From Clostridiaceae bacterium OM02-2AC (GTDB taxonomy: Bacteria; Bacillota_I; Bacilli_A; Erysipelotrichales; Erysipelotrichaceae): DNA of 64,000 bases. Positions 54,480 through 64,000 of this stretch are shown in pieces (within the stretch, counting starts at the first letter, position 1; every line of letters begins with the position of its first letter). The notes under the pieces were generated by a model that saw only the letters and a program-made list of their open reading frames with translations, ran no database searches and had not been told where the DNA came from. A program made the position numbers and the translations under genes. The stretch spans positions 1 to 64,000 of the forward strand of contig QULU01000003.1 in NCBI GenBank assembly GCA_003481775.1, given 5' to 3'.

Positions 54480-55346
54480 ATGCAAAATCATAATAAAAAG
54501 GATCAGATGATAGAAATCATCAGCATAATTATGGGAAATTTTATCATAGCGGCAGGTGTTACCTTCTTCATTCTTCCGCTGGACATCCTTTCGGGAGGTG
54601 TTGCAGGAATCGCTGTCGCGCTGCAGCCGATTTTTAATCTTTCTCCGCGTCTGGTCATCAATGGACTGACCATCGGCTTGTATTTACTGGGAGCGGTTCT
54701 GCTGGGAAAACGCTTTGCGTTAAAAACGATTGTGTCTACCATCGTGTATCCGCTCTTTATCTCTGTGCTTGGTATGCTTTGGCCGGATGTTCAGGTGACC
54801 GGCAATCCGCTGCTGGCATCCATTTATGCAGGGGTATGTACAGGAATCGGAATAGGACTGGTATACCGTGTCGGCGGCAGTACCGGAGGTATGGACATTC
54901 CCCCGCTGATCATTAACAAATATACGAAGATTGCACTGCCGACGCTGGTGATGTGCATCGACGGTGCTACGGTTCTTTTAGGAGCGAGTGTATATGGTGT
55001 AGAGGCCGCCATGATCGGGCTTGTTTCCGTGTGGGTATGCGGACAGCTGATTGATAAAGTTATTACCATGGGCTCTCACGAGGCCAAAAACGTCATGATC
55101 ATTTCGGATAAATTTGAAGAGATGATGCAGGTGATCTATCAGAATATCAATCGCGGAGCAACGATTCTGCATGCCGAGGGCGGCTACACCCGAACAAGCA
55201 AGCCGGTTATCATGATGGTGGTAGTGAAAAAGCAGTTCTCCGAACTGAATCATATCATAGCAGAGGTCGATCCGGAAGCATTCGTCATTGTCAGCGATGT
55301 GAATGAGGTACAGGGAGAAGGCTTCACCTATCAGGAACAGCTGTAG
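54480..55346 (+). CDS. YitT-family membrane protein
   Basis: 288 aa. Five to six N-terminal membrane helices contain GNFIIAAGVTFFILPLDILSGGVAGIA and GVCTGIGIGLVYRVGGSTGGMDIP, the YitT/DUF161 pattern. The C-terminal 80 residues are the DUF2179 domain (NRGATILHAEGGYT and IAEVDPEAFVIVSDVNEVQGEGF). The molecular role of the family is not established. Single-gene unit. Confidence 0.92.
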   Translation: MQNHNKKDQMIEIISIIMGNFIIAAGVTFFILPLDILSGGVAGIAVALQPIFNLSPRLVINGLTIGLYLLGAVLLGKRFALKTIVSTIVYPLFISVLGMLWPDVQVTGNPLLASIYAGVCTGIGIGLVYRVGGSTGGMDIPPLIINKYTKIALPTLVMCIDGATVLLGASVYGVEAAMIGLVSVWVCGQLIDKVITMGSHEAKNVMIISDKFEEMMQVIYQNINRGATILHAEGGYTRTSKPVIMMVVVKKQFSELNHIIAEVDPEAFVIVSDVNEVQGEGFTYQEQL

Positions 55347-55450
55347 CAGGAATACTTCCAGCTAAGAAATCTGGTAGTTAAGAGAAATTCCTGACGCTGA
55401 GCAGCTTCATGGCAGAATTCAAGACTGCTGAAAAAATACGAAACATCAAG

Positions 55451-55485
55451 AATGGGATTGCTATGAAAATGGTTTCCCATTTTTT
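55451..55485 (+). terminator. Probable terminator after the YitT-family gene
   Basis: AATGGGA (55451-55457) pairs with TCCCATT (55475-55481), followed by TTTT. The loop is long (17 bases). The rest of 55486-55800 shows no gene. Confidence 0.55.
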
Positions 55486-55801
55486 GTATACATATATGTC
55501 AAATGTGGTGATTCGTACCCTATATTTGCGTGGATAGGGAGCAGCTTTGAAGATGTGAGAGGCTACTATGTTCAAAATCTAAAAATTTCATCCTTTTTCA
55601 GCAGCTTGTTTGAAGCCCTCTTATGTATTGCATAGGAAACACCCGGAAAACACAGTCCTTTTCTGTCTAAGCGAGGACATGGCATCCCAGTTAGAAAACT
55701 GAGCATTTGTCATAAACTTCGCATAGCTGACAGGTAATGTTTTCTATCTATCATAACTTTTGTGTCGGTATTTTGAAATTGTAAGAATTTTACATACGAC
55801 A

Positions 55802-55834
55802 GACACTGTCAACGGTGTCGATTTATGTTATAAT
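55802..55834 (+). promoter_or_regulatory. Extended -10 promoter of the first ftsEX operon with overlapping palindrome
   Basis: TGTTATAAT at 55826-55834 is a perfect extended -10. GACACTGT-CA-ACGGTGTC at 55802-55819 is an 8-bp-arm palindrome with one mismatch lying over the -35 region, a candidate regulator site. Confidence 0.55.
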
Positions 55835-55855
55835 GTTAGCCAAAGGAGTGATGAA

Positions 55856-56545
55856 ATGATCCTCTTAAAAAATGTATCCAAATCATATAGGAATGGGGTT
55901 CACGCACTGCGTGATATCAATCTTGAAATAGATGAAGGTGAATTTGTTTATATCATCGGTCCGACAGGGTGTGGAAAGTCCACACTGATCAAGCTGCTGG
56001 ACGGAGAAGAGCTTCCGGATGCGGGAGAGGTATATGTTGCGGAAACAAACGTGGGAAAGCTGCGTCACTCCCGTGTACCCTTTTATCGCCGCAATATCGG
56101 TGTCGTGTTTCAGGACTTCCGCCTGCTTCCGAAAATGACAGTCTTTGAAAATATTGCATTTGCTCTGGAGGTGCTGGCGCTGGATAAGGTTACGATTCGA
56201 CGGCGGGTACGTGAAATTCTGGAGCTGGTATCCCTTCAGGATAAGGCAAAATCTTTCCCGGATCAATTATCCGGAGGACAGCAGCAGCGTGCTACCATCG
56301 CCCGGGCCATCGCCAATCATCCCAAGGTGCTGATCGCGGATGAGCCGACAGGAAACCTTGACCCTGAGAAATCGATGGAAATCATCGAGCTGCTGGATAA
56401 AATCAACAAGGTGGAGGGGACGACCATCGTAATGGTTACGCATGACTCCACACTCGTGAATACATACAAAAAACGCACGATAGCGCTGGAGGACGGTTTT
56501 ATCGTTGCGGATATCGCGAAAGGCGGATATATACATCATGATTAG
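55856..56545 (+). CDS. ftsE: FtsE ATPase, first copy
   Basis: 229 aa ABC ATPase that, with FtsX, controls peptidoglycan hydrolases at the division site. Walker A is GPTGCGKST, signature LSGGQQQRATIARAI, Walker B VLIADEPTGNLDP. The start at 55856 is set by AAAGGAG; a longer frame from 55760 runs through the promoter. It overlaps ftsX by 8 bases. Very similar to the second copy at 58890. Confidence 0.93.
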   Translation: MILLKNVSKSYRNGVHALRDINLEIDEGEFVYIIGPTGCGKSTLIKLLDGEELPDAGEVYVAETNVGKLRHSRVPFYRRNIGVVFQDFRLLPKMTVFENIAFALEVLALDKVTIRRRVREILELVSLQDKAKSFPDQLSGGQQQRATIARAIANHPKVLIADEPTGNLDPEKSMEIIELLDKINKVEGTTIVMVTHDSTLVNTYKKRTIALEDGFIVADIAKGGYIHHD

Positions 56546-57434
56546 TTTTATACAAAGTCTTCCCAAGCATTTCATGACGGCGCTCCGCAATCTGGGCCGT
56601 CATATGGCGATGACATTGTCCAGTGCCTCTGCTGTGGCAGTAACGCTGACACTGATGACTTTGTTTCTCGTGCTTGCGGCCAACATGAACAGCTTTGCGG
56701 ATCATGTGGAAACAAATCTGAAAATTCATGCTTCTATTGATTCCCTGCAGAAGCAGGATGAAATTGAACACATGGAAAAGCTGATCAAAGGAATCTCCGG
56801 TGTGAAAACAGTGGAATTCTCCAGCAAAGAGGATGAGCTGAACATCCTGATTGAGGAAAGCGGTTCGGTGTTTGAACGCTACAAGGAACGCAATCCGATG
56901 CCGAATGTATTCATCGTGGAGGTGGAGAAGGCAACCGATATTCCTCAGATTACAAAAACATTAAACAACATGGAAGGTATTGAAAAGGCGCAGTATGGCG
57001 GAGAGAGCATACAGGATATGATTGACACCTTTGAAACGATACGATACGGAGGTGCCATCTTTATACTGGCACTGGGTGTGCTTGCGATATTCTTGATTAC
57101 CAATACCATTAAAATGACAATTTATACAAGGCAGACAGAAATTTCCATTATGCGAAACGTAGGGGCAGGAAATTGGTATATCAAAACACCGTTCATGTTT
57201 GAAGGTATGCTCATTGGAATGATCGGGGCATTGATTCCTGTGATTCTGACGATCTTCGGTTATGGCTTCCTTTATGACTTTTTGGACGGACAGTTCATGA
57301 GCAGCATGTTCGTTATGCAGAAGCCGTATCCCTTTACCTTGCAAATTGCAGGGGTGCTCTTACTGAGTGGAGCTGTTGTGGGCATTATCGGAAGCTTTTT
57401 GGCAGCAACGAAATATTTGAGGTGGCGTCGATGA
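56538..57434 (+). CDS. ftsX: FtsX membrane protein, first copy
   Basis: 298 aa. One N-terminal membrane helix, an extracellular domain of about 110 residues (VETNLKIHASIDSLQKQDEIEHME...), and three C-terminal helices with the family motif TIKMTIYTRQTEISIMRNVGAGNWYIKTPFMFEGMLIGMIG. The extracellular loop normally recruits a coiled-coil hydrolase, which is the next gene, joined by an ATGA overlap. Confidence 0.93.
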   Translation: MISFIQSLPKHFMTALRNLGRHMAMTLSSASAVAVTLTLMTLFLVLAANMNSFADHVETNLKIHASIDSLQKQDEIEHMEKLIKGISGVKTVEFSSKEDELNILIEESGSVFERYKERNPMPNVFIVEVEKATDIPQITKTLNNMEGIEKAQYGGESIQDMIDTFETIRYGGAIFILALGVLAIFLITNTIKMTIYTRQTEISIMRNVGAGNWYIKTPFMFEGMLIGMIGALIPVILTIFGYGFLYDFLDGQFMSSMFVMQKPYPFTLQIAGVLLLSGAVVGIIGSFLAATKYLRWRR

Positions 57435-58828
57435 AATTAAAGAAAACAATAATGTTAGGCTGTGTGGCGGCAATGCTGATGTTGGTGCCGTCACAGAAAA
57501 CCAGCAGGCTGTATGCGGCAGATTTCGCAGGAAATGAAGAAGCGTGGCTGAATAAGTGCAGTGTTGCTCAGGAAAGTGAGGCAGCTGCCCAGCAGTGTGC
57601 GGCCTTTAAGGAATACTATGCGGGATTGAGCAGCTCTTTGGAGGGTGAGGTATCCTCTCTGGATAAGAAAATATCCGCAATCAAAAGCAATATTGAGGAA
57701 ATAACCTCCGTTATGAAGCAGCTGCAATCCGTGATTGACAGACTGGACAAAAATATCAAAGTCAATGAAGCGAACATCCGAACCATCAATGGGCAGATTG
57801 AGAAGCTGAATCTGGAAATTAAAAAGAAACAGAAGGATATCGATCAGCGAAACAAGATCATCACGGACCGTATGCTTGATGAACAGGCCGCGACCGGTAC
57901 GAATATGGATGTGGAGGTCATTATGGGCTCCAAGGACCTTGTTGATATGATTCGTAAGGTGGATGGTCTTCAACGAATCACAGACAGTGATCAAACGGAA
58001 ATCAAGAAGCTGCAGGAGGATAAGGCCAAGCTGGATCATCAGAAAAGTGAAAAGAATCGTCTGAAGGCTGATGTGGAAGCGAAGAAAGCCGAAAACGAGA
58101 AAAGCAAAAAAGAGACAGAGAAAGTACAGAAGCAGAAAAAGAAGCTTCTGGAGGAATATCGTAAGCAGGAAGCTGAGCTGAATGAAAAGATGCGTTCTAC
58201 GCAGGTGGATATCGCAAGCATTCAGAACAATATGATCAATATCAATACCTCTGTCGCAGGAAAGCTGAACTTTAGCGGAAACGGTGCGCTTATGATGCCG
58301 GTTCGCGGCGGCAGTGTATCTGCCGGTACCTGGTACTATCCGGGCGGCGGTGTTCATCTGGGTCTGGATATGGCAGCTCCCATCGGCACACAGATCGTGG
58401 CGCCTGCAGATGGAATAATCCTGTATGCCAATAATCCGGTAGCGACAAACGGCGGATATCTTGGAAACTGGAGCGGTTATCCGGTTGGCGGTGGTAACAG
58501 TATCCATATGCTGACACAGGCCGGGGGTACCACGTATGCCATCAGCTTCTTCCATATGTCACAGGAAGGCTTTGCAGTATCTGCCGGTACGCAGGTGAAA
58601 AAGGGACAGCTGCTGGGCTTGACCGGAAACAGTGGCAATACATCCGGACCGCACTGTCATATTGAGGTCATCAATCTGGGAAAAATGAGTATATCCTCTG
58701 CAATCTCACAATTCCGTTCCTCTGCTGACTTTGCATGGGGCTGCGGCTGGGGCAATGGAGCATTGAGCAGAACCTGTAGCGCTAGCGGTGCCCCTTGTCG
58801 CGAAAAACCGGAAAATATCTTCGGGTAA
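57431..58828 (+). CDS. Coiled-coil M23 peptidoglycan hydrolase, FtsEX partner
   Basis: 465 aa. Signal peptide (about 1-30), then a long coiled coil (about 55-275) in two arms separated by a small DQTEI turn, then an M23 domain with VHLGLDMAAP (His and Asp ligands) and SGPHCHIEV (HxH). The plan is that of EnvC/CwlO/PcsB-type enzymes activated by FtsEX, and here the zinc ligands look intact, so it may be a hydrolase itself. The ATG is at 57431, overlapping the ftsX stop. Confidence 0.92.
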   Translation: MKLKKTIMLGCVAAMLMLVPSQKTSRLYAADFAGNEEAWLNKCSVAQESEAAAQQCAAFKEYYAGLSSSLEGEVSSLDKKISAIKSNIEEITSVMKQLQSVIDRLDKNIKVNEANIRTINGQIEKLNLEIKKKQKDIDQRNKIITDRMLDEQAATGTNMDVEVIMGSKDLVDMIRKVDGLQRITDSDQTEIKKLQEDKAKLDHQKSEKNRLKADVEAKKAENEKSKKETEKVQKQKKKLLEEYRKQEAELNEKMRSTQVDIASIQNNMININTSVAGKLNFSGNGALMMPVRGGSVSAGTWYYPGGGVHLGLDMAAPIGTQIVAPADGIILYANNPVATNGGYLGNWSGYPVGGGNSIHMLTQAGGTTYAISFFHMSQEGFAVSAGTQVKKGQLLGLTGNSGNTSGPHCHIEVINLGKMSISSAISQFRSSADFAWGCGWGNGALSRTCSASGAPCREKPENIFG

Positions 58829-58889
58829 GCTTACCTCCATGGAACGCTGCCCGCTTCGAGCATACTTATGAAAAGTCAGGAGTGATGTT

Positions 58890-59579
58890 ATGATCGTAAT
58901 GGAAAACGTATCAAAAGAATATAAGAATGGTGTACATGCACTGCGGGATATCAATCTTGCCATTGATGATGGAGAATTTGTGTACATCATCGGACCGACC
59001 GGCTCAGGTAAATCTACACTGATCAAGCTGCTGGATGGAGAAGAAATCCCAAATAGCGGTACGGTTATGGTGGAAAATATCAATGTGGGAAAGCTGAAGC
59101 ATTCCCGTGTGCCGGTTTACCGCAGAAACATCGGGGTCGTATTTCAGGACTACCGTCTGCTTCCAAGGCTTACAATTTTTGAAAATATCGCATTCGCTCT
59201 TGAAGTCATCGGCATGAAAAAGGTGGATATCCGCCGCCGTGTGCGAGAGGTGCTGGAGCTGGTATCGCTGGAAGACAAGGCGAAAGCCTTTCCCAATGAG
59301 CTTTCAGGAGGACAGCAGCAAAGAGCGACAATCGGTCGTGCAATCGCCAACCATCCAAAGGTGCTGATTGCGGATGAGCCGACAGGAAATCTTGATCCCG
59401 ACAAATCTGCGGAAATCATGGAGCTGCTGGAAAAAATCAATGAGGTTGAAAAAACAACGGTTGTCATGGTTACGCATGATTCAACGATTGTAGACCGCTT
59501 TAAGAAGCGCACCATTTGTCTGGAAGAGGGATATGTGGTTGCGGATATCATGAAGGGGGGCTACCTGAAGCATGATTAG
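58890..59579 (+). CDS. ftsE: FtsE ATPase, second copy
   Basis: 229 aa. GPTGSGKST, LSGGQQQRATIGRAI and VLIADEPTGNLDPDKS. It differs from the first copy by Ser for Cys in Walker A and Gly for Ala in the signature. GTCAGGAGTG precedes the ATG, 61 bases after the M23 gene, so it can be read from the same transcript. Overlaps the second ftsX by 8 bases, exactly as in the first pair. Confidence 0.93.
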   Translation: MIVMENVSKEYKNGVHALRDINLAIDDGEFVYIIGPTGSGKSTLIKLLDGEEIPNSGTVMVENINVGKLKHSRVPVYRRNIGVVFQDYRLLPRLTIFENIAFALEVIGMKKVDIRRRVREVLELVSLEDKAKAFPNELSGGQQQRATIGRAIANHPKVLIADEPTGNLDPDKSAEIMELLEKINEVEKTTVVMVTHDSTIVDRFKKRTICLEEGYVVADIMKGGYLKHD

Positions 59580-60474
59580 ATTTTTCAAGGCGTTCCCAAA
59601 ATTCATAAAGACGGCCTTTTTGAGTATCTTTCGTCATATCGCTATGTCCTTATCGGCATCCAGTGCCGTTACCATCACCCTGATTCTGTTTTCCGCATTT
59701 CTGATGATTGCGGGAAATGTATCTCTGTTTACCACTTCCATCGAGGATGAGCTGCAGATTCATGTGGTTTTAAAGGCAGATGTAAAAACACAGAAGAAAA
59801 TCGATGAAGCAAGAGACGGTCTGGAAAAAATCAGCGGCGTGCGCAGAGTGACCTTCTCTGATAAGGATCATGAGCTGGAGCTGATGATCAAGGAAAAGGG
59901 AAAGGAATTTGAAATGTACCGCGGTAAGGATAACCCGCTGTGCAATGCCTTCTTTGTGTCTGTGAAGGATGCCAATCAAATTAAAACCATCAATGCGCAG
60001 ATCGAACAGCTGCCCTTTGTGAAGCAGTCTATTTACGGAGGAAGCAGCGTATCCAAAATGATTTCCGTGCTGAATACCATCCGTTCCGGAGGGCTTGTCT
60101 TTGTGGGATTGCTGACACTGCTGGCACTCTTCCTGATTTCCAATTCCATTAAGCTGACAATTTATGCAAGAAATGCTGAAATATCCATTATGAGAAACGT
60201 TGGTGCGGCAAACTGGTACATAAAAGTTCCGTTTATGATGGAAGGAATGCTCATTGGCTTGATGGGCGCTGTACTGCCTTGCATCTTCACCTATTTCGGT
60301 TATCAGTATCTCTACGATATGCTGAATGGTCAGATTATAACCAGTCTGTTTACACTACAGCCGATCATGCCGTTTACACTTCAGATTTGTGGCATTCTGC
60401 TATTGGGCGGTATGCTGGTCGGACTTGTGGGAAGCTTTTTCTCCACTACGAAGTATCTGCGCTGGAAGCGCTGA
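59572..60474 (+). CDS. ftsX: FtsX membrane protein, second copy
   Basis: 300 aa with the same four-helix plan. The membrane motif SIKLTIYARNAEISIMRNVGAANWYIKVPFMMEGMLIGLMG is nearly that of copy one. The extracellular domain (ELQIHVVLKADVKTQKKIDEARDGLEKI...) is much more divergent, which suggests a different hydrolase partner. No second hydrolase gene follows; the nearest exported gene is the S41 protease. Confidence 0.93.
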   Translation: MIRFFKAFPKFIKTAFLSIFRHIAMSLSASSAVTITLILFSAFLMIAGNVSLFTTSIEDELQIHVVLKADVKTQKKIDEARDGLEKISGVRRVTFSDKDHELELMIKEKGKEFEMYRGKDNPLCNAFFVSVKDANQIKTINAQIEQLPFVKQSIYGGSSVSKMISVLNTIRSGGLVFVGLLTLLALFLISNSIKLTIYARNAEISIMRNVGAANWYIKVPFMMEGMLIGLMGAVLPCIFTYFGYQYLYDMLNGQIITSLFTLQPIMPFTLQICGILLLGGMLVGLVGSFFSTTKYLRWKR

Positions 60475-60715
60475 TGTCACTGACATAGGAACAACACGAA
60501 CAATCTAAATCATTGAAATAACGGGACTGCCGACTGTGCATTCCGCATTTATAAGAGCTTTTTTAGGAGCGTTATTGTAAAAGCGGGAAAGCTGCATGGT
60601 CAGGATAGTCCTTTTCTTTTTTTGCTTTCTGAAAAACAGCCTTTGAAAAATGAGAACCTTTATGAAAAAGAGAGAAGTTGATTTCATTATCAGCCATGTT
60701 CTTTCATCGAAATAG
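60475..60715. other. Intergenic stretch without a recognisable gene
   Basis: No good terminator or frame was seen after the second ftsX. AATAACG and CGTTATT about 45 bases apart could pair but lack a T tract. Confidence 0.4.
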
Positions 60716-60744
60716 TTATCATCGCACTTAAAATGTGATATGAT
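60716..60744 (+). promoter_or_regulatory. Promoter of the S41 protease-uvrB unit
   Basis: TTATCA (60716-60721) and TATGAT (60739-60744) with a 17-base spacer. Moderate match. Confidence 0.45.
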
Positions 60745-60783
60745 TATAAACGTAAATCTGTAAAGGACAATGAGGTGTTTTGT

Positions 60784-62265
60784 ATGGCAGAAAAAAAAGT
60801 TGTGAGATATAAGCTGGTCAGACATAAGTGGCCGGATGAAATACAGGCAGAGAAAAAGCGCAGACAGAGACGGATGGGAGTTGTTGCCGTATGTATCGTG
60901 TGCTTTTTCGGAGGCTTCTTTTTAAACTCCACGCTGCATCAGACTGCGGCAGCCTCCAGGGATGAATTTCAGAAGCTGGAGGAAATCTATTCTATCATGA
61001 GCGACAAATTCTACTTTGGAAAGAATCAGAAAAATCTGAATCAGAAGCTGATTGACGGAGCAATCAGCGGTATGGTGGATGCCGGTGGGGATATACATAC
61101 AAGTTATCTGGATAATGAACAGACAGAAAGCTTCACGGGCTCCATGGAAGGCAGCTTTGTCGGTATCGGTATTCAGTTCTACGGGGTAGATGAATCGACC
61201 TTTATCATTGATGAGGTGCTGAAAAATTCACCGGCAGAGGAAGCGGGCTTTTTGATGGGGGATCAGATTTATGCCATTGATGGAACCGTCTGCAGGAATA
61301 TGACAACGAGCGATGTCAAAGCATTGATCACCAACTCCAAATGTGATGAAATCACATTGGAAATCATTAGAGAAAACAAGCATAAGAAAATCAAGGTGAA
61401 GAAAGCAACCGTTCAGGATTCTGTTTACAGCAGTGTTCGTGGAAAAACCGGTATACTGGAGCTTGACACCTTTGCGGAAACGAGCGGAGAAGAGGTCAAA
61501 AGCCATTTGGAAAGCCTGAAGAAGGAGGGCTGTGAAAGCCTGATTCTGGATTTGCGGGACAATACCGGCGGTTATCTGAAATCCGCACAGGAAATTGCCA
61601 GCTATTTGCTTCCGGACAATACCGTTATCTTCCGTGAGGAAACAAAGGACGGTACGAAGGAGGATTACAAAACAATCAACGGTTATGAGCGATTCAAATA
61701 TAAGAAAATCGTTGTGCTTGTCAACGGAGATACCGCCAGTGCAGCCGAAGTTCTGACCGCAGCTCTGCGGGAACATCTGGGCGCAACCGTTGTAGGAGAA
61801 AAGACATATGGCAAGGGAACAGTGCAGGTGCCGCTCACCTTTAAGGATGGAACCATGTTTAAATATACAACGGCGGAATGGATTACGCCAAAGGGGGAAA
61901 AAATAAACGGGAAGGGCATTACACCGGATGTTCAGGTTAAGCTGGATGAAGCATTCTATACGAGTGCACCGGTTCTGAAAAAGGAAGTATATAAGCCGGA
62001 TACGGTTTCCGCAGCAGCGAAGAGCGCACAGATTTATCTGAAATTCCTCGGCTATGCCGTAGATCGTACGGATGAATATTTCTCTTACGCATCCAGTGAG
62101 GCCCTGAAGCAGTATCAGAAAGACAAGGGGATGAAGGTCACAGGAAACATTGATGCAGATACCCTGACCTCTCTGCTTTCCAGCTGTGCGCTGAAATGGC
62201 ACAGTGAGGAAGCAGTTCTGGATACGCAGATGAAGAAAGCGGTGGAACTTACAAATGGAAACTAA
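60784..62265 (+). CDS. S41 C-terminal processing peptidase with peptidoglycan-binding domain
   Basis: 493 aa. A short basic cytoplasmic N-terminus leads to a membrane helix (about 34-54). A PDZ domain follows at about 105-205 ([12 protein letters not shown]...[14 protein letters not shown]). The S41 core holds [11 protein letters not shown], the catalytic Ser in [11 protein letters not shown] and the catalytic Lys in [10 protein letters not shown]. The C-terminus is a PG_binding_1 domain ([26 protein letters not shown]...[11 protein letters not shown]). This matches CtpA/CtpB of Firmicutes. The start at 60784 is set by GAGGTG. Its stop overlaps uvrB by 11 bases. Confidence 0.94.
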   Translation: MAEKKVVRYKLVRHKWPDEIQAEKKRRQRRMGVVAVCIVCFFGGFFLNSTLHQTAAASRDEFQKLEEIYSIMSDKFYFGKNQKNLNQKLIDGAISGMVDAGGDIHTSYLDNEQTESFTGSMEGSFVGIGIQFYGVDESTFIIDEVLKNSPAEEAGFLMGDQIYAIDGTVCRNMTTSDVKALITNSKCDEITLEIIRENKHKKIKVKKATVQDSVYSSVRGKTGILELDTFAETSGEEVKSHLESLKKEGCESLILDLRDNTGGYLKSAQEIASYLLPDNTVIFREETKDGTKEDYKTINGYERFKYKKIVVLVNGDTASAAEVLTAALREHLGATVVGEKTYGKGTVQVPLTFKDGTMFKYTTAEWITPKGEKINGKGITPDVQVKLDEAFYTSAPVLKKEVYKPDTVSAAAKSAQIYLKFLGYAVDRTDEYFSYASSEALKQYQKDKGMKVTGNIDADTLTSLLSSCALKWHSEEAVLDTQMKKAVELTNGN

Positions 62266-64000
62266 ATTATTTGATCTTGTATCAGACTATCAGCCGCAAG
62301 GAGATCAGCCACAGGCGATTCAAGAGCTAGTGGACGGCATTCGGGAAGGAAAGAAACAACAGGTACTGCTGGGGGCAACCGGTACCGGAAAGACCTTTAC
62401 CATATCCAATGTGATTGCGAAGGTCAATAAGCCTACACTGGTATTTGCACATAATAAGACACTGGCAGGACAGTTATATTCAGAGTTTAAGGAATTCTTT
62501 CCCAACAACCGGGTGGAATACTTTGTATCCAACTTTGATTATTATCAGCCGGAGGCGTATATTCCAAGCTCTGATACCTATATTGATAAGAATGCGACAA
62601 CCAATATGGAGCTGGATATGCTGCGTATGGCCGCTGTCAATTCCATTCTGGAACGAAGGGATACGATTATCATAGCCTCTGTCGCATGTATTTACGGTGC
62701 CAGCAATCCGGAGCAGTATCGGGAGATGTTTTTCTCGATCCGTGTAGGAGACATCATCGATCGCAAGGAGCTGATGGGAAAGCTGGTCGCAAGACAGTAT
62801 ACGAGAAACGACATGGATATGCTGCGGGGAACCTTTCGTGTCCGCGGTGATGTGATCGAGGTTGCACCGGGTCATACGGATTCCTTTATTCTTCGCATCG
62901 AAATGTTTGATGATGAAATTGAACGAATCTGTGAAGTGGATCCTCTGAGTGGCAAGGTTCTGAATGCCTATACCGTTTATGTGGTATACCCGGCAAGTGG
63001 TTATGCGACAAAGCAGGAAATCATCAATCGGGCAGCGAATACGATTGAAGAGGAGCTGGCGGATCGCCTTCAGGTATTGGAAAATGAGGGTAAGCTGCTG
63101 GAGAAGCAGCGATTGGAACAGCGTGCGCGTTATGATATAGAAGCACTGCGTGAATTTGGTGTGTGCCCGGGTATTGAAAACTACTCCCGTCATATCGATG
63201 GCCGTAAACCGGGAGAACGCCCATATACCTTATTTGATTACTTTCCTGACGATTTTTTGCTCGTAGTGGATGAATCCCACGTATCTCTTCCGCAGATTCG
63301 CGGCATGTACAATGGGGACCGCGCCCGTAAGGAAACGCTGGTAAACTACGGCTTCCGTCTTCCTTCCGCACTTGACAACCGCCCGATGCGTTTTGAAGAA
63401 TTTGAGAAAATGATCAATCAGGCAATCTTTGTCTCCGCAACACCGGGGAATTATGAGCTGGAACAGACAAAGGGTGAAATCATAGAGCAGATCATTCGTC
63501 CGACAGGCCTTTTGGATCCGGTGGTAACCGTACGTCCGACACAGGGGCAAATCGACGATCTTGTGGATGAAATACGTACGCGCATTGAAAAGAATGAACG
63601 GACTTTGATTACTACCCTGACGGTACGTATGGCTGAGGACTTGACCAGCTATCTGAAGGGAATGGATTTCAAGGTAGCATGGCTGCATCATGAGGTCAAA
63701 ACAATTGAGCGTACGGAAATCATACGCGATCTGCGAAAAGGGAAATACGATGTTCTGATCGGGATCAACCTGCTTCGTGAAGGCTTGGACATTCCGGAGG
63801 TTTCTTTGATCACCATTCTGGATGCCGATAAAGAGGGCTTCCTGCGAAGTGAGCGCTCTTTGATTCAGATCATTGGTCGTGCTGCCCGTAATGCTCATGG
63901 TCAGGTTATCATGTATGCGGATAAAATAACGGATTCCATGCAAAAGGCACTGGATGAAACTGCGCGCCGTCGTGAAATACAGATTGCCTATAATGAAAAG
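62255..64000 (+). CDS. uvrB: Excinuclease ABC subunit B, cut by the window end
   Basis: Damage-recognition helicase of nucleotide excision repair. The frame starts [22 protein letters not shown] at 62255 and is open for 582 codons to the last base. Walker A GATGTGKT, the beta-hairpin region [38 protein letters not shown], and [14 protein letters not shown] with QIIGRAARN are all present. About 70-90 residues, including the UVR domain, lie beyond the window. Overlapping the S41 protease gene, it probably depends on that promoter. Confidence 0.97.
   Translation, partial: METKLFDLVSDYQPQGDQPQAIQELVDGIREGKKQQVLLGATGTGKTFTISNVIAKVNKPTLVFAHNKTLAGQLYSEFKEFFPNNRVEYFVSNFDYYQPEAYIPSSDTYIDKNATTNMELDMLRMAAVNSILERRDTIIIASVACIYGASNPEQYREMFFSIRVGDIIDRKELMGKLVARQYTRNDMDMLRGTFRVRGDVIEVAPGHTDSFILRIEMFDDEIERICEVDPLSGKVLNAYTVYVVYPASGYATKQEIINRAANTIEEELADRLQVLENEGKLLEKQRLEQRARYDIEALREFGVCPGIENYSRHIDGRKPGERPYTLFDYFPDDFLLVVDESHVSLPQIRGMYNGDRARKETLVNYGFRLPSALDNRPMRFEEFEKMINQAIFVSATPGNYELEQTKGEIIEQIIRPTGLLDPVVTVRPTQGQIDDLVDEIRTRIEKNERTLITTLTVRMAEDLTSYLKGMDFKVAWLHHEVKTIERTEIIRDLRKGKYDVLIGINLLREGLDIPEVSLITILDADKEGFLRSERSLIQIIGRAARNAHGQVIMYADKITDSMQKALDETARRREIQIAYNEK

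Noticed and set aside
57491..58555. Minus-strand open frame of about 350 codons opposite the M23 hydrolase
   Set aside because: The plus strand has a signal peptide, coiled coil and M23 motifs; the antisense product is Leu/Phe-rich with no ribosome site.
61228..62202. Minus-strand frame of about 320 codons opposite the S41 protease
   Set aside because: Shadow of a well-defined protease gene; Cys/His/Phe-rich translation without family features.
62480..63943. Two minus-strand frames of 237 codons opposite uvrB
   Set aside because: uvrB is unmistakable on the plus strand and runs to the window edge; the antisense frames have no motifs.

Overview
The window reads as chromosome of a low-to-mid G+C Firmicute, most likely an Erysipelotrichia-type gut anaerobe. 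The grounds are the extended -10 promoters (TGnTATAAT), strong AGGAGG ribosome sites, Rho-independent terminators, mannose-family PTS, ComF genes, an S41 protease beside ftsEX, and several secreted GH25 lysozymes with Ig-like, dockerin or SH3-like modules. No rRNA, tRNA, CRISPR array, integrase or intact insertion sequence was recognised. Species is an inference from style, not from a marker gene.

Layout. (1) 0.2-8.5 kb is a visibly AT-rich phosphonate region. It holds a three-gene ABC importer, a winged-helix/nucleotidyltransferase fusion and, convergently, aepZ-aepY-aepX, which together make 2-aminoethylphosphonate (AEP) from PEP. (2) 8.7-17.7 kb is a cell-surface region: an LCP-family ligase, two GH25 lysozymes (one with a dockerin), a membrane-anchored Ig/cadherin-like protein, and an Ig-repeat protein ending in a C39-like cysteine peptidase. 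(3) 18.1-25.5 kb is an accessory island: a frameshifted small gene, a signal-less M23-like endopeptidase, two long coiled-coil proteins with central hydrophobic segments (binary alpha-helical pore-former candidates), a lipoprotein with an M64-like zinc motif, an unknown small protein, a LytTR regulator, and an intracellular protein with the residue pattern of CD38-type ADP-ribosyl cyclases. This island is the best candidate here for an undescribed system. (4) 26.1-33.5 kb is a LevR-type regulator with a degenerate sigma-54 contact motif, an FrlC-like epimerase, mannose-family PTS IIA/IIB/IIC/IID and an FrlB/GfrF-like SIS deglycase, read as an Amadori-product (fructoselysine/glucoselysine-like) operon. 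(5) 33.8-44.6 kb is core genome: galE, comFA-comFC, two cold-shock genes, a collagen-like protein, secA, prfB with its programmed +1 frameshift, and a third GH25 lysozyme. (6) 44.8-54.0 kb is a divergent cluster: a DeoR regulator and iron alcohol dehydrogenase face an NhaC-type transporter, MtnK, MtnA-like isomerase, 2-hydroxyacid dehydrogenase, LsrK-like FGGY kinase and class II aldolase. It fits a DHAP-shunt for methylthioribose/5-deoxyribose. (7) 54.5-64 kb holds a YitT-family protein, two complete ftsEX pairs flanking a coiled-coil M23 hydrolase, an S41 protease, and uvrB running off the window end.

Genes within each block are tightly packed, often with ATGA overlaps, which supports the operon assignments. 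All functions come from motifs and family resemblance read by eye; no search or structure prediction was run.
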